A stretch of DNA of 64,000 bases from Elymus sibiricus. Lineage: Eukaryota > Streptophyta > Magnoliopsida > Poales > Poaceae. Position 1 is the first letter of the stretch; the number at the start of each line of letters is the position of its first letter. Positions 1 to 11,089 of this stretch are shown piece after piece. The stretch lies in assembly GCA_039707655.1 (NCBI GenBank), contig CM077671.1, forward strand, positions 305,846,509 through 305,910,508, read 5' to 3'. The translations under genes and the position numbers were made by a program. A model generated the notes under the pieces. It had not been told where the DNA came from. It searched no databases and worked only from the letters and a program-made list of their open reading frames with translations.

Positions 1-2986
1 CAATTAAAATTATTTTTGAGCACTAACCTATAAACCCAGTGCCCAGTGCCAGTTGCTGTTTTCTGCATGTTTTCGGCTTTTCAAGTTTACAATATCAAAT
101 GAAGTCCAATTGCCACGAAACTTTAATATGATTTTTTCTGGACCAAAAGAAGACCTGGATGCTTTGGGACAGGACCAGAGGCCACCCGAGGGAGGCACCA
201 CATAACAAAGCGCGCATAGGGGCTAGGTCGCGCCCTGTTGTGTGGTGGGTCCCCCTAGCGCCTCCTGTCATCCCTCTTCGCTCTATAAATCATCTAAAAT
301 ATCAAAAACCCTAGAGAGCCTCTCGAAACACTTTTTCCGCCGCCGCAAGTCTCTGTTCCGCCGTGTGCCCATCTGGAGCCTTGTTCCGGTGCCCTGACGG
401 AGGGGGGATTGATCAAGGAGGGCCTCTACATCATCCTTGTTGCTCCCATGGTGATGTGCGAGTAGTTTACCACAGACCTATGGGTCCGTAGTTAGTCCCT
501 AGATGGCTATCTCTCTCTCTTGATCTTCAATACAATGATCATCACATCTTCGCTTTGGTCTATCTGATGTAATTCTTTTGCGCGGTGCGTTTGTTGGGAT
601 CCGATGAATTGTGGGTTTATGTTCAGATTATTCATGAAAAGTATTTGAGTCACCTCTGAATATTATGATTCTTATTTGCATGATCATTATAGCTTCGTAA
701 ATCACTCTGATCTATTGAATAGTTTGGCCAACTAGATTGATATTTCTTCAGTGAGAGAGGTGTGTTGTAGTGGGTTCAATGTGGCGGTGCTCTATATCCC
801 AGTGACAGAAAGGGACAAGACACGTCTTTGTATTGTTGGCACTAAGTATAAAACAATGGGGTTAGTTCATATTAATTGAATTTTCTTTGTCTGCATCATG
901 TCATCGTTCTCCAAGCATTACTCTGTTTTACTTAATACTCTAGATGCATGTTGGATAGAGGTTGATGGGTGGAGTAACAGAAATAGGTGCAGGCAGGAGT
1001 CGGCCTATTTGCTTATGGACGTGATTCCTATATATACATGATCATTGTCGTGAATTTCTATCAATTGCCCAACAGTAATTTGTTTACCCACAATATGCCT
1101 ACTACATGAGAGATGCCACTAGGGAAAACTATGGCCCGCAGGTCTATTCACTTATAAATTTACAAAAGCTTCCAATACCTTGCTGCCATTTATTATATTT
1201 TATTTTAATTTGCAATTTACAATTATCTACTATCATCTACACACTTCATTTGCTTGCAAATAACGAGATCAAGGGAATTGACAACCCTCTTGCCGCGTTG
1301 GGTGCAAGTCGCTGAAGACGGTGGTTGACCGTTGATAACCCACAAGCGTAGGGGACCATTTGTAGCCTCTTTAGATAAATAAGAGTGTCGAACCCAACAA
1401 GGAGCTAAAGGTAGAATTAATATTCTCTCAAGTTCTATCGACCACCGATAGAACTCTATGCACGCTAACGCTTACTTTACCTAGAACAAGTATGAAACTA
1501 CTTTGTGGGAAGGAAACTAGAAGTACTTAGTAGGTGTGATAGATAGGTTTGCAAGATAATAAATAACAAGTAAATAAAATTTAGGGGATGCTTAGAGAAA
1601 TATTAAATAAGTTAATTGTTTAGTAGAATGCTTTTTGTACCACAAGAGAAAGATTGTCCATATGCAATTGAATATAACATGATAGATTCTTGTCATATGC
1701 AATGAGGGAGAGGCATACGCTAACACCCTTTCCGTACTTGGATCATATGCACTTATGATTGGACCTTTAGCAAGCATCCGCAACTACTAGAAATCATTAA
1801 GGTCCCATACACAAACATCAAGTTCTCTTTACTCCCATACGCAAACAATCCCCTTACTCGGGTGTAACCTTCTGTCACTCTAGCCACCCACTATAAGCGA
1901 ATCATGAACATATTGGAAACCCTCCAGCAGGATTCCCTCACGTGTGCGCCTCATGGAAGGCACCTTAGGACAGCACCATGTCAACATACAACTCATATCA
2001 ATAACATCATACCACAATTAACCCATAGGACAAAAGAAATCTAGTCAAACGTCATAGGATAGCCACACATCATTGGATAATAATATATAGAATTAAGCAC
2101 CATGTTTGAGTAGAATTACAGTAGGGATGAGAGGTTTTACACCCCTGCATAGAGGGGGAGAGAACTGGTGGTGACGGCGGCGAAGTTGTTGGTGTAGATC
2201 GCCGTCACGATGGTTGCCCCGGCGGCGCTCCGGCGCCACCGGGAGAGAGGGGGAGAGAGCCCCCCTCCTTCTTATTCTTCCTTGGCCTCCTCCCTAGGTG
2301 GGAGGAGAATTTCCCCTCTGGTCCATGGTGTGCATGGCCCCCGGAGGGCAGGAGCCCCTCCGAGATTGGATCTCTCTCTCTCTGTATCTCTTCTATTTTC
2401 GCGACTAGTTTCTGACCCCTTCACCGTTTTTTAAATATCCGAAGATCCATAACTCCGATCACGCTGAAATTTTGAGGGGATTTTTATCGCAGAAATATCT
2501 TTCCTGTGGAGAAAGTAGGGCCCCAACCGACTTAAGGGGTGGCCAATAGCTATCAGGGTGCGGCCACCCCCTGGTCACGCCCTGATGGGTACTAGGCCCC
2601 TCGGGCATCGTATTGCATTGATTATGACTCTCAAAAATCACATATATTCCAAAATAAATCTCCGTAAATTTTTATCGCGTTTGGACTTCGTTTGATATGG
2701 ATTTCCTGCAAAACAAAAAACACACAAAAAATAGGAACTGGAACTGGGTCAAAAGGGTAGTGCTCAAAAATAATATAAAATGGTAAATAAATACCCAAAA
2801 AGTATCCTAGAATGATAATATTATAGCATAGAACAATAAAAAATTGTAGATACGTTGGAGACGTATCAAACGTTACTCCTATTGGCTCGATAAACCTTGG
2901 TTCTTTGCTGAGGGAAATACTTATCCGTATTATGCTGCATCACCCGTTCCTCTTCACGGAAAATCCAATGCAGATCACAAGTAACA
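1..2986 (+). repeat. Athila-type Gypsy LTR (3' part, runs in from the left edge), split by a solo LTR
   Basis: This is the right-hand part of a long LTR whose start lies outside the window. It is alignable by eye with the LTRs at 25216-26795 and 30254-31162/57226-57896: shared blocks include the CTAGATGCATG stretch, the GGTGCAGGCAGGAGTCGG stretch, the CAATTGCCCAACA stretch and the CTGAGGGAAATACTTA stretch near the end. It ends with GCAGATCACAAGTAACA at 2986. The same terminus is seen in reverse complement at 22545, which fixes the boundary. Bases 1333-2868 are a later insertion. Whether this is a solo LTR or the 3' LTR of a full element cannot be decided here. No gene is present; the short open frames inside are chance. 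Confidence 0.8.
1333..2868 (-). mobile_element. Solo LTR of an Athila-type Gypsy element (minus orientation)
   Basis: The segment begins TGATAACCCACAAG and ends GGAGACGTATCA, which are the reverse-complemented LTR ends of the element at 31163-57220; the whole 1536 bp matches that LTR in order. It is flanked by ACCGT (1328-1332) and AACGT (2869-2873), a 5-bp target duplication with one mismatch. No internal domain is attached, so it is a solo LTR left by LTR-LTR recombination. The host LTR sequence resumes directly after it with the block TATTGGCTCGATAAACCTTGG. Confidence 0.85.
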
Positions 2987-2988
2987 AC

Positions 2989-3617
2989 ATGCTGGTCTAT
3001 TGTCAGAAGGAGAAGGACTCACAAGAGGTAGAGGTTTTGGATGTGACCCATGTCATGTGGTTGGAGCTTCACTCCGTCATGATGGAGCGCAAGTGTCCCA
3101 TCTATGCTCCCTTTCTTATGCATCTAAGTGAGAAGACCTAGGCATCCACCTTTCCAGTCGAAGAGCTTGATAGTAGTGATCTGACTATTCATGGGGCTGT
3201 GCAACTTCGACTGGAGGACAAGTGGAGTACCCATGCTGCTCCTGAGATGGAGGTCCTTGAGGCTAAGGATGAGGAGGAGGATGAGGATGAGGGCGGTGCT
3301 GCCCCAGTTACGTGCCATCTGGTGCGGAGCCATCTTGGGCTAAGAAGCTAAAGGAGAAGATGGAGAAGCTATTCCGCATGTAGGCTCATGGTCAGTAAAC
3401 GACACACGTTGCAGAGAAGAAGGCTAGGAGCTGTGACAAGTCTATGATGAGGCACCTTGGCATGGAGGTCGACAGCGGGTCTGACGATAGGATCACATAT
3501 GAGGAGGTGTGGACTTCCAAGCATTCCAAGTGAGACTCAGATGTTGATTAGCCTGTTGCTGAAGATGCCAGCTCAAGCGAGCACATGGAGTGGTGATGAT
3601 GATCTCATGCATTGCTA
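2989..3617 (+). pseudogene. Coding remnant of unknown function in the Sirevirus-like 3' region
   Basis: From ATG 2989 a frame runs to a TAG at about 3139 (ending MHLSEKT). The frame then continues past the stop with protein-like, acidic sequence rich in Glu/Asp (about 3240-3300), and further stops occur near 3350 and 3380. The CACTA insertion at 3618 cuts a final acidic Asp-rich segment. The other half is at 10576-10620, ending before ATGCCAAAGGGGGAG. I do not recognise the product with certainty. Its position after pol and before the polypurine tract would suit the extra 3' frame of some Sireviruses, but this is inference. Confidence 0.4.
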
Positions 3618-3639
3618 CACTACTGGAATCAGGAGATTT

Positions 3640-4065
3640 GCCGTCTGCCATGGCAGACGGCAAAGGGCAAAAGGCGGACGACAAAGGCCTTTGCCGTCCG
3701 CTAGCGGACGGCACAATTTCGGGCCCAACGAGCTCCGGCAAAGGGGTTCTTTGCCGTCTGCTTTGGCCCAGCGGACGGCAAAGATTCTTTGCCGTCAGCT
3801 TGCAGACGGCAAAGGACCTCGACGGCGTAGTACTCATGGCGCCACCGTCAGGTGGCTAACGGACCCCCACCCTTTGCCGTCTGCCTCCCGCCCCCCTTTG
3901 CCGTCTGCCTCCCGCCCCCCGTTGCCGTCTGCCTCCCGTCCCCCTTTGCCGTCTGCCACGTGGCAGCTTTGCCGACGGCGGCTGTCACGTGGCAGCTTTG
4001 CCGACGGCGGCCGTCGGCATAGCGGCCTTTGCCGTCCGGGGCAGATGGCAAAGAGGTTGTATTGC
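3640..4065. repeat. CACTA left subterminal repeat region
   Basis: Many copies of a TTTGCCGTC core, in both orientations, lie within about 420 bp of the left TIR. They include a run of near-identical units of about 27 bp with CCTCCCGCCCCCCTTTGCCG at 3880-3960, and a direct repeat with CACGTGGCAGCTTTGCCGACGG at 3957-4010. In En/Spm-type elements such motifs are binding sites for the TNPA-like protein. That role is inferred here from position and repetition. Confidence 0.8.
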
Positions 4066-5165
4066 CTCTTTTTTTTGTTACATTCAACAATTTTCAAACA
4101 AACAATATATGATATATACATAATTAATTCACAGAAACAATGTGCAACAACCATATATGATCAACCAACAATTATACCAAATTAAAAGTATCAAATGCCA
4201 CATTGTTCGCCATATTACAATAGGTTCATACATACATACATATAGTCTCATCGATACAAATGACTCAAAACATGAAAACAGAAAGTAAACCTAGCACTAC
4301 ATCAAAGCAAGCTGCCGTGAACTCGTCTCAAATCTGCAAAATTGGAAATAAGAAAGTTAGAAAAATAATACTAGAATTAAGAAGTAGAAGAAGATCTAGA
4401 ATTAGAAGAAGATGAAGGGGCTGTTTGGTTTCAAGACACAACTAGCCACACTTTGCCACAACTCAACTTAGGCAAGTTTGACCATGTTAGGTGTGTGTTT
4501 GGTTCTTGCCACAACTAAGGCAAGAATTTTTTTTATTAGCAGTAAGACCCACATGTCATAGATAGAAAAAGTGTGGCAAGATTCCCTTAGGCAAGCCAAA
4601 GTGTGGTAACTATTTGAGCACCTCAAGTAAGGCAAGTGTGGTAAAATTGTGGCAAGCCAAAGTGTGGTAAAATTGCGGCAAGCCAAATTGTGGCTAACTA
4701 TTTGAGCACCTAAAGCCAAAGTGTGGCAAGATTCTTTCTCTGTCTCCTCTTGTTTTTCTTCTTCTTATTGCTTATTTGTGTCATTTTAGAGCTAACCTAG
4801 GTAATTATCACATTATTTACCTAACTAAGCTTATTGTGTCATTTTGCAAGAAAATAAGCTAAGTCTATGGCATCTATGAGGTTACCAAGTCTATCATGTC
4901 ATTTTTGAGTTAACTAAGCTTATTATGTCAGTGTGGAGGAAAAAATGCTAAGTATATGTCATTTTAGAGCTAACTTAGGTACAATATGTCATTTTGGAGG
5001 TAAGTAAGCTTACTATGTCATTTTATAGGAAACCAAGCTAACTTAGGTAAAATATGACATTTGTCTAAGTGCTAAGTTTGTCATTGTGCTAAGTTTGTCT
5101 AAGTGCTATGTTTGTATTTGTTTGAGAAAATGAGCCAAGTAAGTGGCATATTAGGGCTTACCATC
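4066..5165. other. CACTA 3' region: AT-rich repeat-bearing introns/UTR with an embedded MITE-like segment
   Basis: No coding exon is recognised. About 4418-4735 begins GGGGCTGTTTGGTTTCAAG, a typical start of Tourist-like MITEs, and contains direct repeats of GCCAAAGTGTGGCAAG and ACTATTTGAGCACCT. I could not find a matching inverted end, so it is degenerate or only a fragment. About 4779-5110 is a degenerate tandem array with units around TAAGCTTATTATGTCATTTT, of the kind seen in introns and 3' regions of CACTA-borne genes. Confidence 0.5.
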
Positions 5166-6653
5166 CTCGTCATCACGGAGGTGAAGCACTGGGGTTGCTC
5201 GGGTCGTGCGATGCGGCTCGGGAGTTATGCTGTACCAAAGATCATTTGCGTTAGCATGATGACGCTGAAATGTTAAGACTAGTAAGTAATGAACAGTGAA
5301 ATGAAACTCACCGTTCTAGCCGTGGTAATGACTGGCATCGGTGGAGGGGTCTGGCCATTCTTCTCGCACAAAGTCTGCACATTTGGTTTTGCCAAGTAAA
5401 TCATATTGGTTATTAATGAAAAGAACATGTAGTGCATGATTTGGCTAATATATATGAAGAAGAAACTTACCACGATGAGCTCGTACATGGCCCGGTTAGA
5501 TGCATCGTTCCGTGCCCTCTCCTCCTCCAACAACCTAGCCGTCCTCTCCTCCAGATCCCTCTTCTCCTCCGCCACTTGCCGGGCCTGTTCCGCCAGAAGC
5601 GCCTGGGTTGTCTCTCTCTCTTTCTGCAGAGCAGCCTGCAACACAACTCCTCGTTAGCATTGTAATCATCTTTGTTCGCACGCACAATGTAATGGAGGAA
5701 ACCTATCTGAGTCCGTATGACTAACCTCGATGGCGAGCTGGACTGGCCGTGGACGAGGCGGCATCTCAGGACAGGAGCTCGTTTGGCGCGCCTTGATCTG
5801 CCGGAGAGTGCTCGAAGACCGTATATGTCCATCTCCAATGGCTATCGAGCCATGGGGCCTCCCGTGGCCAGCTATCATCACCAGGTCTGGATCAAGTGGA
5901 TGCTGGCTCGGGTTGAAGTCCTCCCCATTCACCGCCTTTCCCACATCTCTGTACCTCACGAGCTTGTGGTGGGAGGAGATATTGCTGAAGTTCTCGGGAT
6001 CATCGAGGTCAGACTCAGAGAATGCCTTGACCTTCTTGTATGAGGCAGTATGGGCCATGGCATAGAGGTCGTACACCGCTGGCACCTCCGTCTTATTGTG
6101 ATGAGCCTACAAGAGAGGAACAAAGTATTAATAATGGGTAAACCTAGCACTACAAGAATGAATTGCAGGAATCATGAAGCAAACCACATACCCAGTTTCG
6201 CCCGAACTGATAAATGTTGGCGCTGCCTTGATGGTGTGGCACACCTTCCATTTGGGCACGTCGTGCCTTGGCATCGTTGTGGACGACTCGCCATTGGTCA
6301 GAGCACCATTCATTCACCAATGCCTCCCAACAACCCATCTTATCCGCACACCATCTAGGGGGCACCTAAGTTAATAAAGAGAAATTTGAGATCTATGCCT
6401 ACGAATCAAAGCAAAGGAAACTAAGTACAAGGCCTTAAGAATAGGTAATTACCTTCATGTACTGCTCCTTGTCCAGAAACTTTCGGCGGGACGACGACTT
6501 GGCCTTCTTAATACGCTGCGAGGCGTAGTAGTCTCGAACAGCCTGTACCCGAGCCTCGTGTCGTAAGTTCTGTAGTAGGCGCTTGCACTCGAAATCGATA
6601 AGCTGTGCCGCGGCCTCCTCGTAACCCTCCTCACACCTGTAGAAGGTATGCAA
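5166..6653 (-). pseudogene. Transposase_24-type (Ptta/En-Spm) second CACTA gene, multi-exon
   Basis: Protein-like exons on the minus strand are separated by introns with GT-AG borders: about 6636-6453 (CEEGYEEAAAQLIDFECKRLL), 6365-6191 (PPRWCADKMGCWEALVNEW), 6106-5726 (VPAVYDLYAMAHTASYKKVK), 5635-5471 (an Ala/Glu/Arg-rich coiled coil), 5374-5312 and a last exon near 5240-5166. The order of a basic N-part, a 'cadkmgcWeaLVneW' block, an 'aSYKKVK' block and a C-terminal coiled coil is that of plant transposase_24 proteins, the TNPA-like or accessory partner of CACTA elements that binds subterminal repeats. It lies directly downstream of the TNP2 gene, 70-90 bp apart, so the two may be one transcription unit. 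The reading phase across the TNP2 junction does not fit, hence the pseudogene call. The last exon is uncertain. Confidence 0.7.
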
Positions 6654-6725
6654 TCAAAAGAGACAACACTGATTAGTACAATAACTAGCTATTATTGATT
6701 TTTAATTGTGTAAAGGAGAAATTAC

Positions 6726-9056
6726 CCAGAACTTCCTGATGACCATGTCGGCCCTCGTGTGGCACAACACACCGTCGATCATCTCCTCCGGCGGTGCAGG
6801 GGCAGCCAAGTAGTGCTCCCATTTCAATCCTACCTCTTCTTGCTGACCCTTGCCGGGCAACGTGACAAACCCCGGGAAGTTATGCCGTAAAATATGCATT
6901 GGATTAAAGAATCCCGGTGGAAAGATCTTTTCTAACTTGCAGATCAACTCCGACGCCAACTCTTCCAGTTCGTCTAGCACGTCAGGCGATAGTTCTTTCG
7001 CACAAAGAGCACGGAAGAAATAGCAGAGCTCTGCCAGTACTAGCCATTCATCCTCAGGGATAAAGCCACGCAACATCACCGGCATTAGCCGCTCAAGCCA
7101 TATGTGCCAATCATGACTCTTGAGACCAAATATTTTCAATTTTTCAGGACTCGCTCCCCTCTTTAGATTCGCTGCATACCCATCGGGGAACATCAACTGC
7201 ATTTTCACCCACAAGATCATTTCCCTCATAGCTGGCCTTCCAAGATTGAACCATGCCTTTGGCTTCCTCCAGTTCTTCTTTCCTTTCGGCTGTCGCATGT
7301 TTTGTAACGGTCTATCACATAGAGCCTCCTGATCGACTCTAGCCTTAGGATTATCCTTCGACATCCCCTCTATGCCGAACAATGTACCAAAAAGGGCCTC
7401 GGTGATATTCTTTTCAGTGTGCATCACGTCGATGTTGTGTGGGCAAAGCAGGTCTTTAAAGTAAGGCAGATCCCACAAGCATATCTTGTGAATCCAGGCG
7501 TGTTTCGAATTATACCCTTTGAAATACCCTGGACGATTTGGATCCGGCTCGAGAGCGTTTATCTGATCCAGGGTTTGTTGGCCTGTCAATGCAGGTGGTG
7601 CAGAGTTTTTGACAACTATACCTTTCATGAAATTCTGCTTGTCTTTTCTGAACTTATGGCGAGGATCCAGGAACTGTCTATGCAAGTCAAAGCAAGAATA
7701 CTTGCGACCCGCCTGCAGCCAACGGAACTCAATAGCTGCCTTGCATGTGGGGCACGGGAACCTTCCATGCACACACCAGCCAATGAATAGCACATACGCC
7801 GGCAAGTCATGCGACGAGTACATGTACCACACATGCATTTTGAAGTTTTTTTTTGTAGCGGCGTCATATGTCTTGATCCCATTATCCCAAGCTTCTTGCA
7901 ATTCATCCTTAAGCGGCTGCACGTACACATTCATATTCTTCCCCGGATAGTTGGGACCTGGAATTATCAACGTCAAGAAAATGTTCTTTCTTTTCATAAT
8001 CTCTCCGGGGGGAAGATTGAGTGGAATGACAAATACAGGCCAGCAACTGTATTGGGTTGCCGTCATAGCAATCACATTGAACCCATCCGTGCTGATGGCG
8101 ACTCGAGGATGCCTTGGATCTGCCGCTTTATCCTTATGTAATGCATCGAAGTGCTTCCACGCAAAAGCGTCTGAAGTGTGTCCCAACATTGGATTCCCAT
8201 CTGTATCTAGTTCGGTTCTTTTGCCCAATTTATCCCACGTCATCTGTCTGGCCGTCTCTTCGACCATGAAAAGACGTTGAAGTCTTGGTATGATTGGCAT
8301 ATACCGAAGAACATTAACTGGGATTTTGGTCTGACTCTTCTCACCCATACTGTTGTCTACCACAACATACCTGGAAGACTTGCAAATGGGACAATAGTTG
8401 AAGCCCGCATACTCAAGCCTAAATAAGGCACATCCATTCTCACAGGCATCTATCTTCTCATAGGGCATCTTAAGCGCACGTAGGATTTTGTCCGCCTGGT
8501 ACAGGTTTGCTGGCAATACATGGCCTTTGGGTAGAAAGCATCCAAATATCGTCATCATCACGTCGTAGCATTCTCTGCCCAGGTTGAACTGAGCCTTCAG
8601 AGCCATTACTTGCGCGATGGCATCCAGCTGACAAAGCTCAGTGTGCTCGTGGAGAGGACGTTTTGAAGACTCCAACATTTCATAGAAGGCCTTTGCAGAT
8701 TCCTCCATCTCATCGTCCGAATCCCGAGCATCATCAAAGTCTTGCACCATGTCTTCGATCCCGGTACCATGCTCGTCGGTGCGACAACGAACCACCTCAG
8801 CTCTGGCACGTTGGGCAGACTCACCATGAAATCTCCACACCGTATAATCAGTCGTAAAACCCCACTTCTGCAAGTGTTTACCCATTTCATCCCGTGTCCA
8901 CTTTTTATGGTTGTCGCACCGGACACAGGGGCACTAGGTTATTTCCTGGCCATTTGCAAATGCGGCGCTCAGAAACCCCTTGGTTTTTGTTAACCATTCA
9001 ATGGTCATTTCTTTCTGACTAGGGTGACCGGTGTACATCCAGGCACGATCACTCAT
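6726..9056 (-). pseudogene. TNP2-type CACTA transposase (Transposase_21 with DUF4218), nonsense mutation near the start
   Basis: The frame starts at ATG 9056 (MSDRAWMYTGHP) with the N-terminal transposase-associated zinc motif (CPCVRCDNHKKW). It meets a TAG at 8934-8936, codon 41, just before that motif. From 8885 the frame is open for over 700 codons. Recognisable parts are CPICKSSRYV (zinc-binding), the Transposase_21 core (DPRHPRVAISTDGFNV, FPCPTCKAA, LCPHNIDVMHTEKNITEAL) and the start of a DUF4218-type region (ELICKLEKIFPPGFFNPMHI). It ends at a donor-like GTAAT after RKFW. The enzyme would cut at the CACTA ends and paste the element elsewhere. One stop codon in an otherwise long open frame suggests recent inactivation; translation from the internal Met at 8885 would lack the zinc motif. 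Confidence 0.9.
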
Positions 9057-9192
9057 CTTGCCTACCTACTAAACACACAAGAAATATATATATAATTCAT
9101 CATCTATATTCATCTGTTAATCAAGTTTGTCAGTTTTATTACGTCAATGCAACCTACACGCTAATAGGTAGAGATAGGTCCTAATCCCACCC

Positions 9193-9403
9193 GAGTATGT
9201 GTAGATTGGGTTCGTTTTCCCATGCTCTGCTCCGGATCCGACGCAGAATTTCGGCAGCACCTCCCCGCTGTTCTCCTGATATGCGTCTCGGCAATAAGCA
9301 GAGAGGATGTGTACCCAGAGAACAACAGGGAGGCACTGACGAAATTCCGCATCGGATCCGGAGCAGAGCATACGGGAAAACGAACCCAATCTACACATAC
9401 TCT
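9193..9403. repeat. Large inverted repeat (hairpin) in the leader of the CACTA transposase gene
   Basis: Left arm 9193-9275 and right arm 9318-9403 are reverse complements over about 83-86 bp with only scattered mismatches and one small gap; the loop is about 42 bp. Both arms contain GTGTAGATTGGGTTCGTTTT and GCTCTGCTCCGGATCCGA (or its complement). It sits 140 bp upstream of the transposase ATG (9056, minus strand), so it would be in the 5' leader or a leader intron. A transcript through it would fold into a long double-stranded stem. Confidence 0.9.
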
Positions 9404-9499
9404 GGCTGTCCATGCATAACGTTGGACAATTCGAAAGGATGGCGGTTATAAATATGCAAAGACATACATACTTATAGATGCCGCCCTTTTGAACGGGAG

Positions 9500-9740
9500 A
9501 CACATACTAGTCACGCATACTTTTTTTTCTTCTAGTTTTTTTTTCTTTTCTTCTATTCTTCTAAGTTTTTTCTTTTCTATCTAAGTTTTTCCTACCTAAT
9601 AAAGTAACTATCTAAATAAACTAAACTAACAGAAAATAAACTATCTAATTAAACTAAACTAACAGAAAATAAACTATATATCTAAATAAACTAAACTAAT
9701 AGAAAATAAACTATATATCTAAATAAACTAAACTAACTCA
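9500..9740. repeat. Pyrimidine-rich tract followed by a 35-40 bp AT-rich tandem repeat
   Basis: About 9509-9590 is a T/C-rich tract. From about 9605 to 9738 a unit containing CTAAATAAACTAAACTAACAG followed by AAAATAAACTAT repeats about four times with small changes. It lies between the leader hairpin and the GC-rich array of the CACTA element. No coding potential is seen. Confidence 0.8.
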
Positions 9741-10255
9741 CCGCGGAGGGCCGGGGCGGTGGGGGCGACCGGGGCGGCGGTGGGAGGGGGGAAGCCACGG
9801 GGACGGTGTGCCGCGGGGAGGGGGGCGGCGCCGGGAGCCGGCGAGGGGAGGGGGCCGCTCGGGAGGGGTTGTGGTGGTGGGGGCGGCGCAGGGAGGGCGG
9901 CGCAGGGGAGGGGTTGCGGTGGTGGGGGCGGCGCGGGGAGGGCGGCGCAGGGAGGGCGGAGCGGGGAGGGGTTGCGTTGGTGGGGGGCGGCACAGGGAGG
10001 GCGGCAGCGCGGTGGTGGGGGCGGCTCGAGGAGGGGCGGCTTGGAGAGGGGGCGGCGCGGGGAGCCGCCGAGGGCAAGGGGGCGGCGTGGGGAGGGGTTG
10101 CGGTGGTGGGGGCGGCGCAGGGAGGGCGACGGCGCGGTGGTGGGGGGCGGCGCGGTGGGGGGGGCGGCGCAGGGAGGGGGCCGGTGCTGGGGGGCGACGC
10201 GCGGGTGGAGAGGGGCGGCGGGCAAGAGAGAGAGTGAGTGAGAGAGAGTGAGAGG
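9738..10255. repeat. GC-rich minisatellite in the CACTA 5' region
   Basis: About 520 bp of extremely G-rich (plus strand) degenerate tandem repeats have units around GGTTGCGGTGGTGGGGGCGG and CGCAGGGAGGGCGG, ending in a GAGAGTGAGAG tract. Both strands stay open in several frames, giving low-complexity Pro/Ala or Gly/Arg strings that are not believable proteins. For the minus-strand transposase gene this is the promoter or first-exon region. Runs of G separated by short spacers give strong G-quadruplex potential. Confidence 0.85.
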
Positions 10256-10284
10256 GGTGGGGTGGTTGACGGACGTTATTATGG

Positions 10285-10560
10285 CATCCTCTTTGCCGTC
10301 TGCTGGCGGACGGCAAAGACCCGGAAAGCAGACGGCAAAGAGCCGGCGGACGGCCCAGTTGACCTAACCAAACCCCACGGGCCAGTGGGGCCCAGGTAGG
10401 CTCTTTGCCGTCTGCTGACAGACGGCAAAGAGCTGACTGATGGCAAAGATCCTCTATGCCATCTGCCAGTCCTTTGCCGTCTGCTTTCACCCTGCTGATG
10501 GCAAAGACCTTCTTTGCCATCTGCCAGCAGACGGCAAAGACATGGCAGACGGCAAATCTC
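10285..10560. repeat. CACTA right subterminal repeat region
   Basis: Repeated TTTGCCGTCTGC and GCAGACGGCAAAG motifs in both orientations cover about 275 bp next to the right TIR, mirroring the left subterminal region. Presumed binding sites for the TNPA/transposase_24-like protein. Confidence 0.8.
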
Positions 10561-11089
10561 CTGATTCCAGTAGTGCTACCACCTTGGGACGTAGTAGTGC
10601 TCTTTGTCCTTTTGGTGTCTAGATGCCAAAGGGGGAGAGAGTCTAGGGAGTTGTCGATTCATGAGTGTGTTTTATTTGCTTGCTTTCTTTGCTCGTGAAC
10701 GCTCGTGAACTCTTTTATCATTTGCCTTGCTTTGTGTTTGTGAGACCAAATGACCAAGTCGTATGGTGTGAGACATATGGTACCCTTCTCTTATCTATGT
10801 ATGTCGAAGTACCTTATTAGTATGTGAGTTAGATGCTTATCTTGTGCCCTATCTTTATGCTCACATTCTATATTATGCATCCATGTTTTCTCTCATATTA
10901 TGTTGATGCATATGTTGCCTTGTCTATAAAATATAGGGGGAGTGTTGATCCTAGTATGTGTGCTTTGCATTCCAAAAGCATACATAATTAGTGCACACAT
11001 CTAGGGGGAGCCCGTCTATATTTTGTAGATGTTGGGTTTGCTTATTTTCTCAATATATCTTTTTTGCAAATCCCGCGTTGTCATCAATT

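Larger units (their letters stand above)
3618..10575 (-). mobile_element. CACTA (En/Spm-like) DNA transposon, complete ends
   Basis: The 35-bp terminal inverted repeats (3618-3652 and 10541-10575) are identical and start CACTACTGGAATCAGGAG. The 3-bp target duplication is CTA (3615-3617 and 10576-10578). Subterminal regions are packed with direct and inverted copies of TTTGCCGTC/GACGGCAAA. Inside, on the minus strand, lie a TNP2-type transposase gene and a Transposase_24-type gene, so the element's 5' end is on the right. Length is 6958 bp. The transposase is broken, so the copy is probably non-autonomous, but the intact TIRs could still be mobilised in trans. The family resembles Caspar/Jorge-type Triticeae CACTAs; the exact family name is uncertain. 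Confidence 0.93.

Noticed and set aside
3457..4185. 242-codon plus-strand frame and overlapping minus-strand frames
   Set aside because: They cross the CACTA boundary and the subterminal TTTGCCGTC repeats; the repeated LPSASRPP peptide is just the DNA repeat translated.
7419..8280. Plus-strand frames of 109-123 codons opposite the transposase
   Set aside because: They are shadows of the strongly conserved minus-strand TNP2-type transposase frame.
9728..10520. Long Pro/Ala-rich and Gly/Arg-rich open frames on both strands
   Set aside because: They are translations of a GC-rich minisatellite in several frames at once; composition, not coding, keeps them open.
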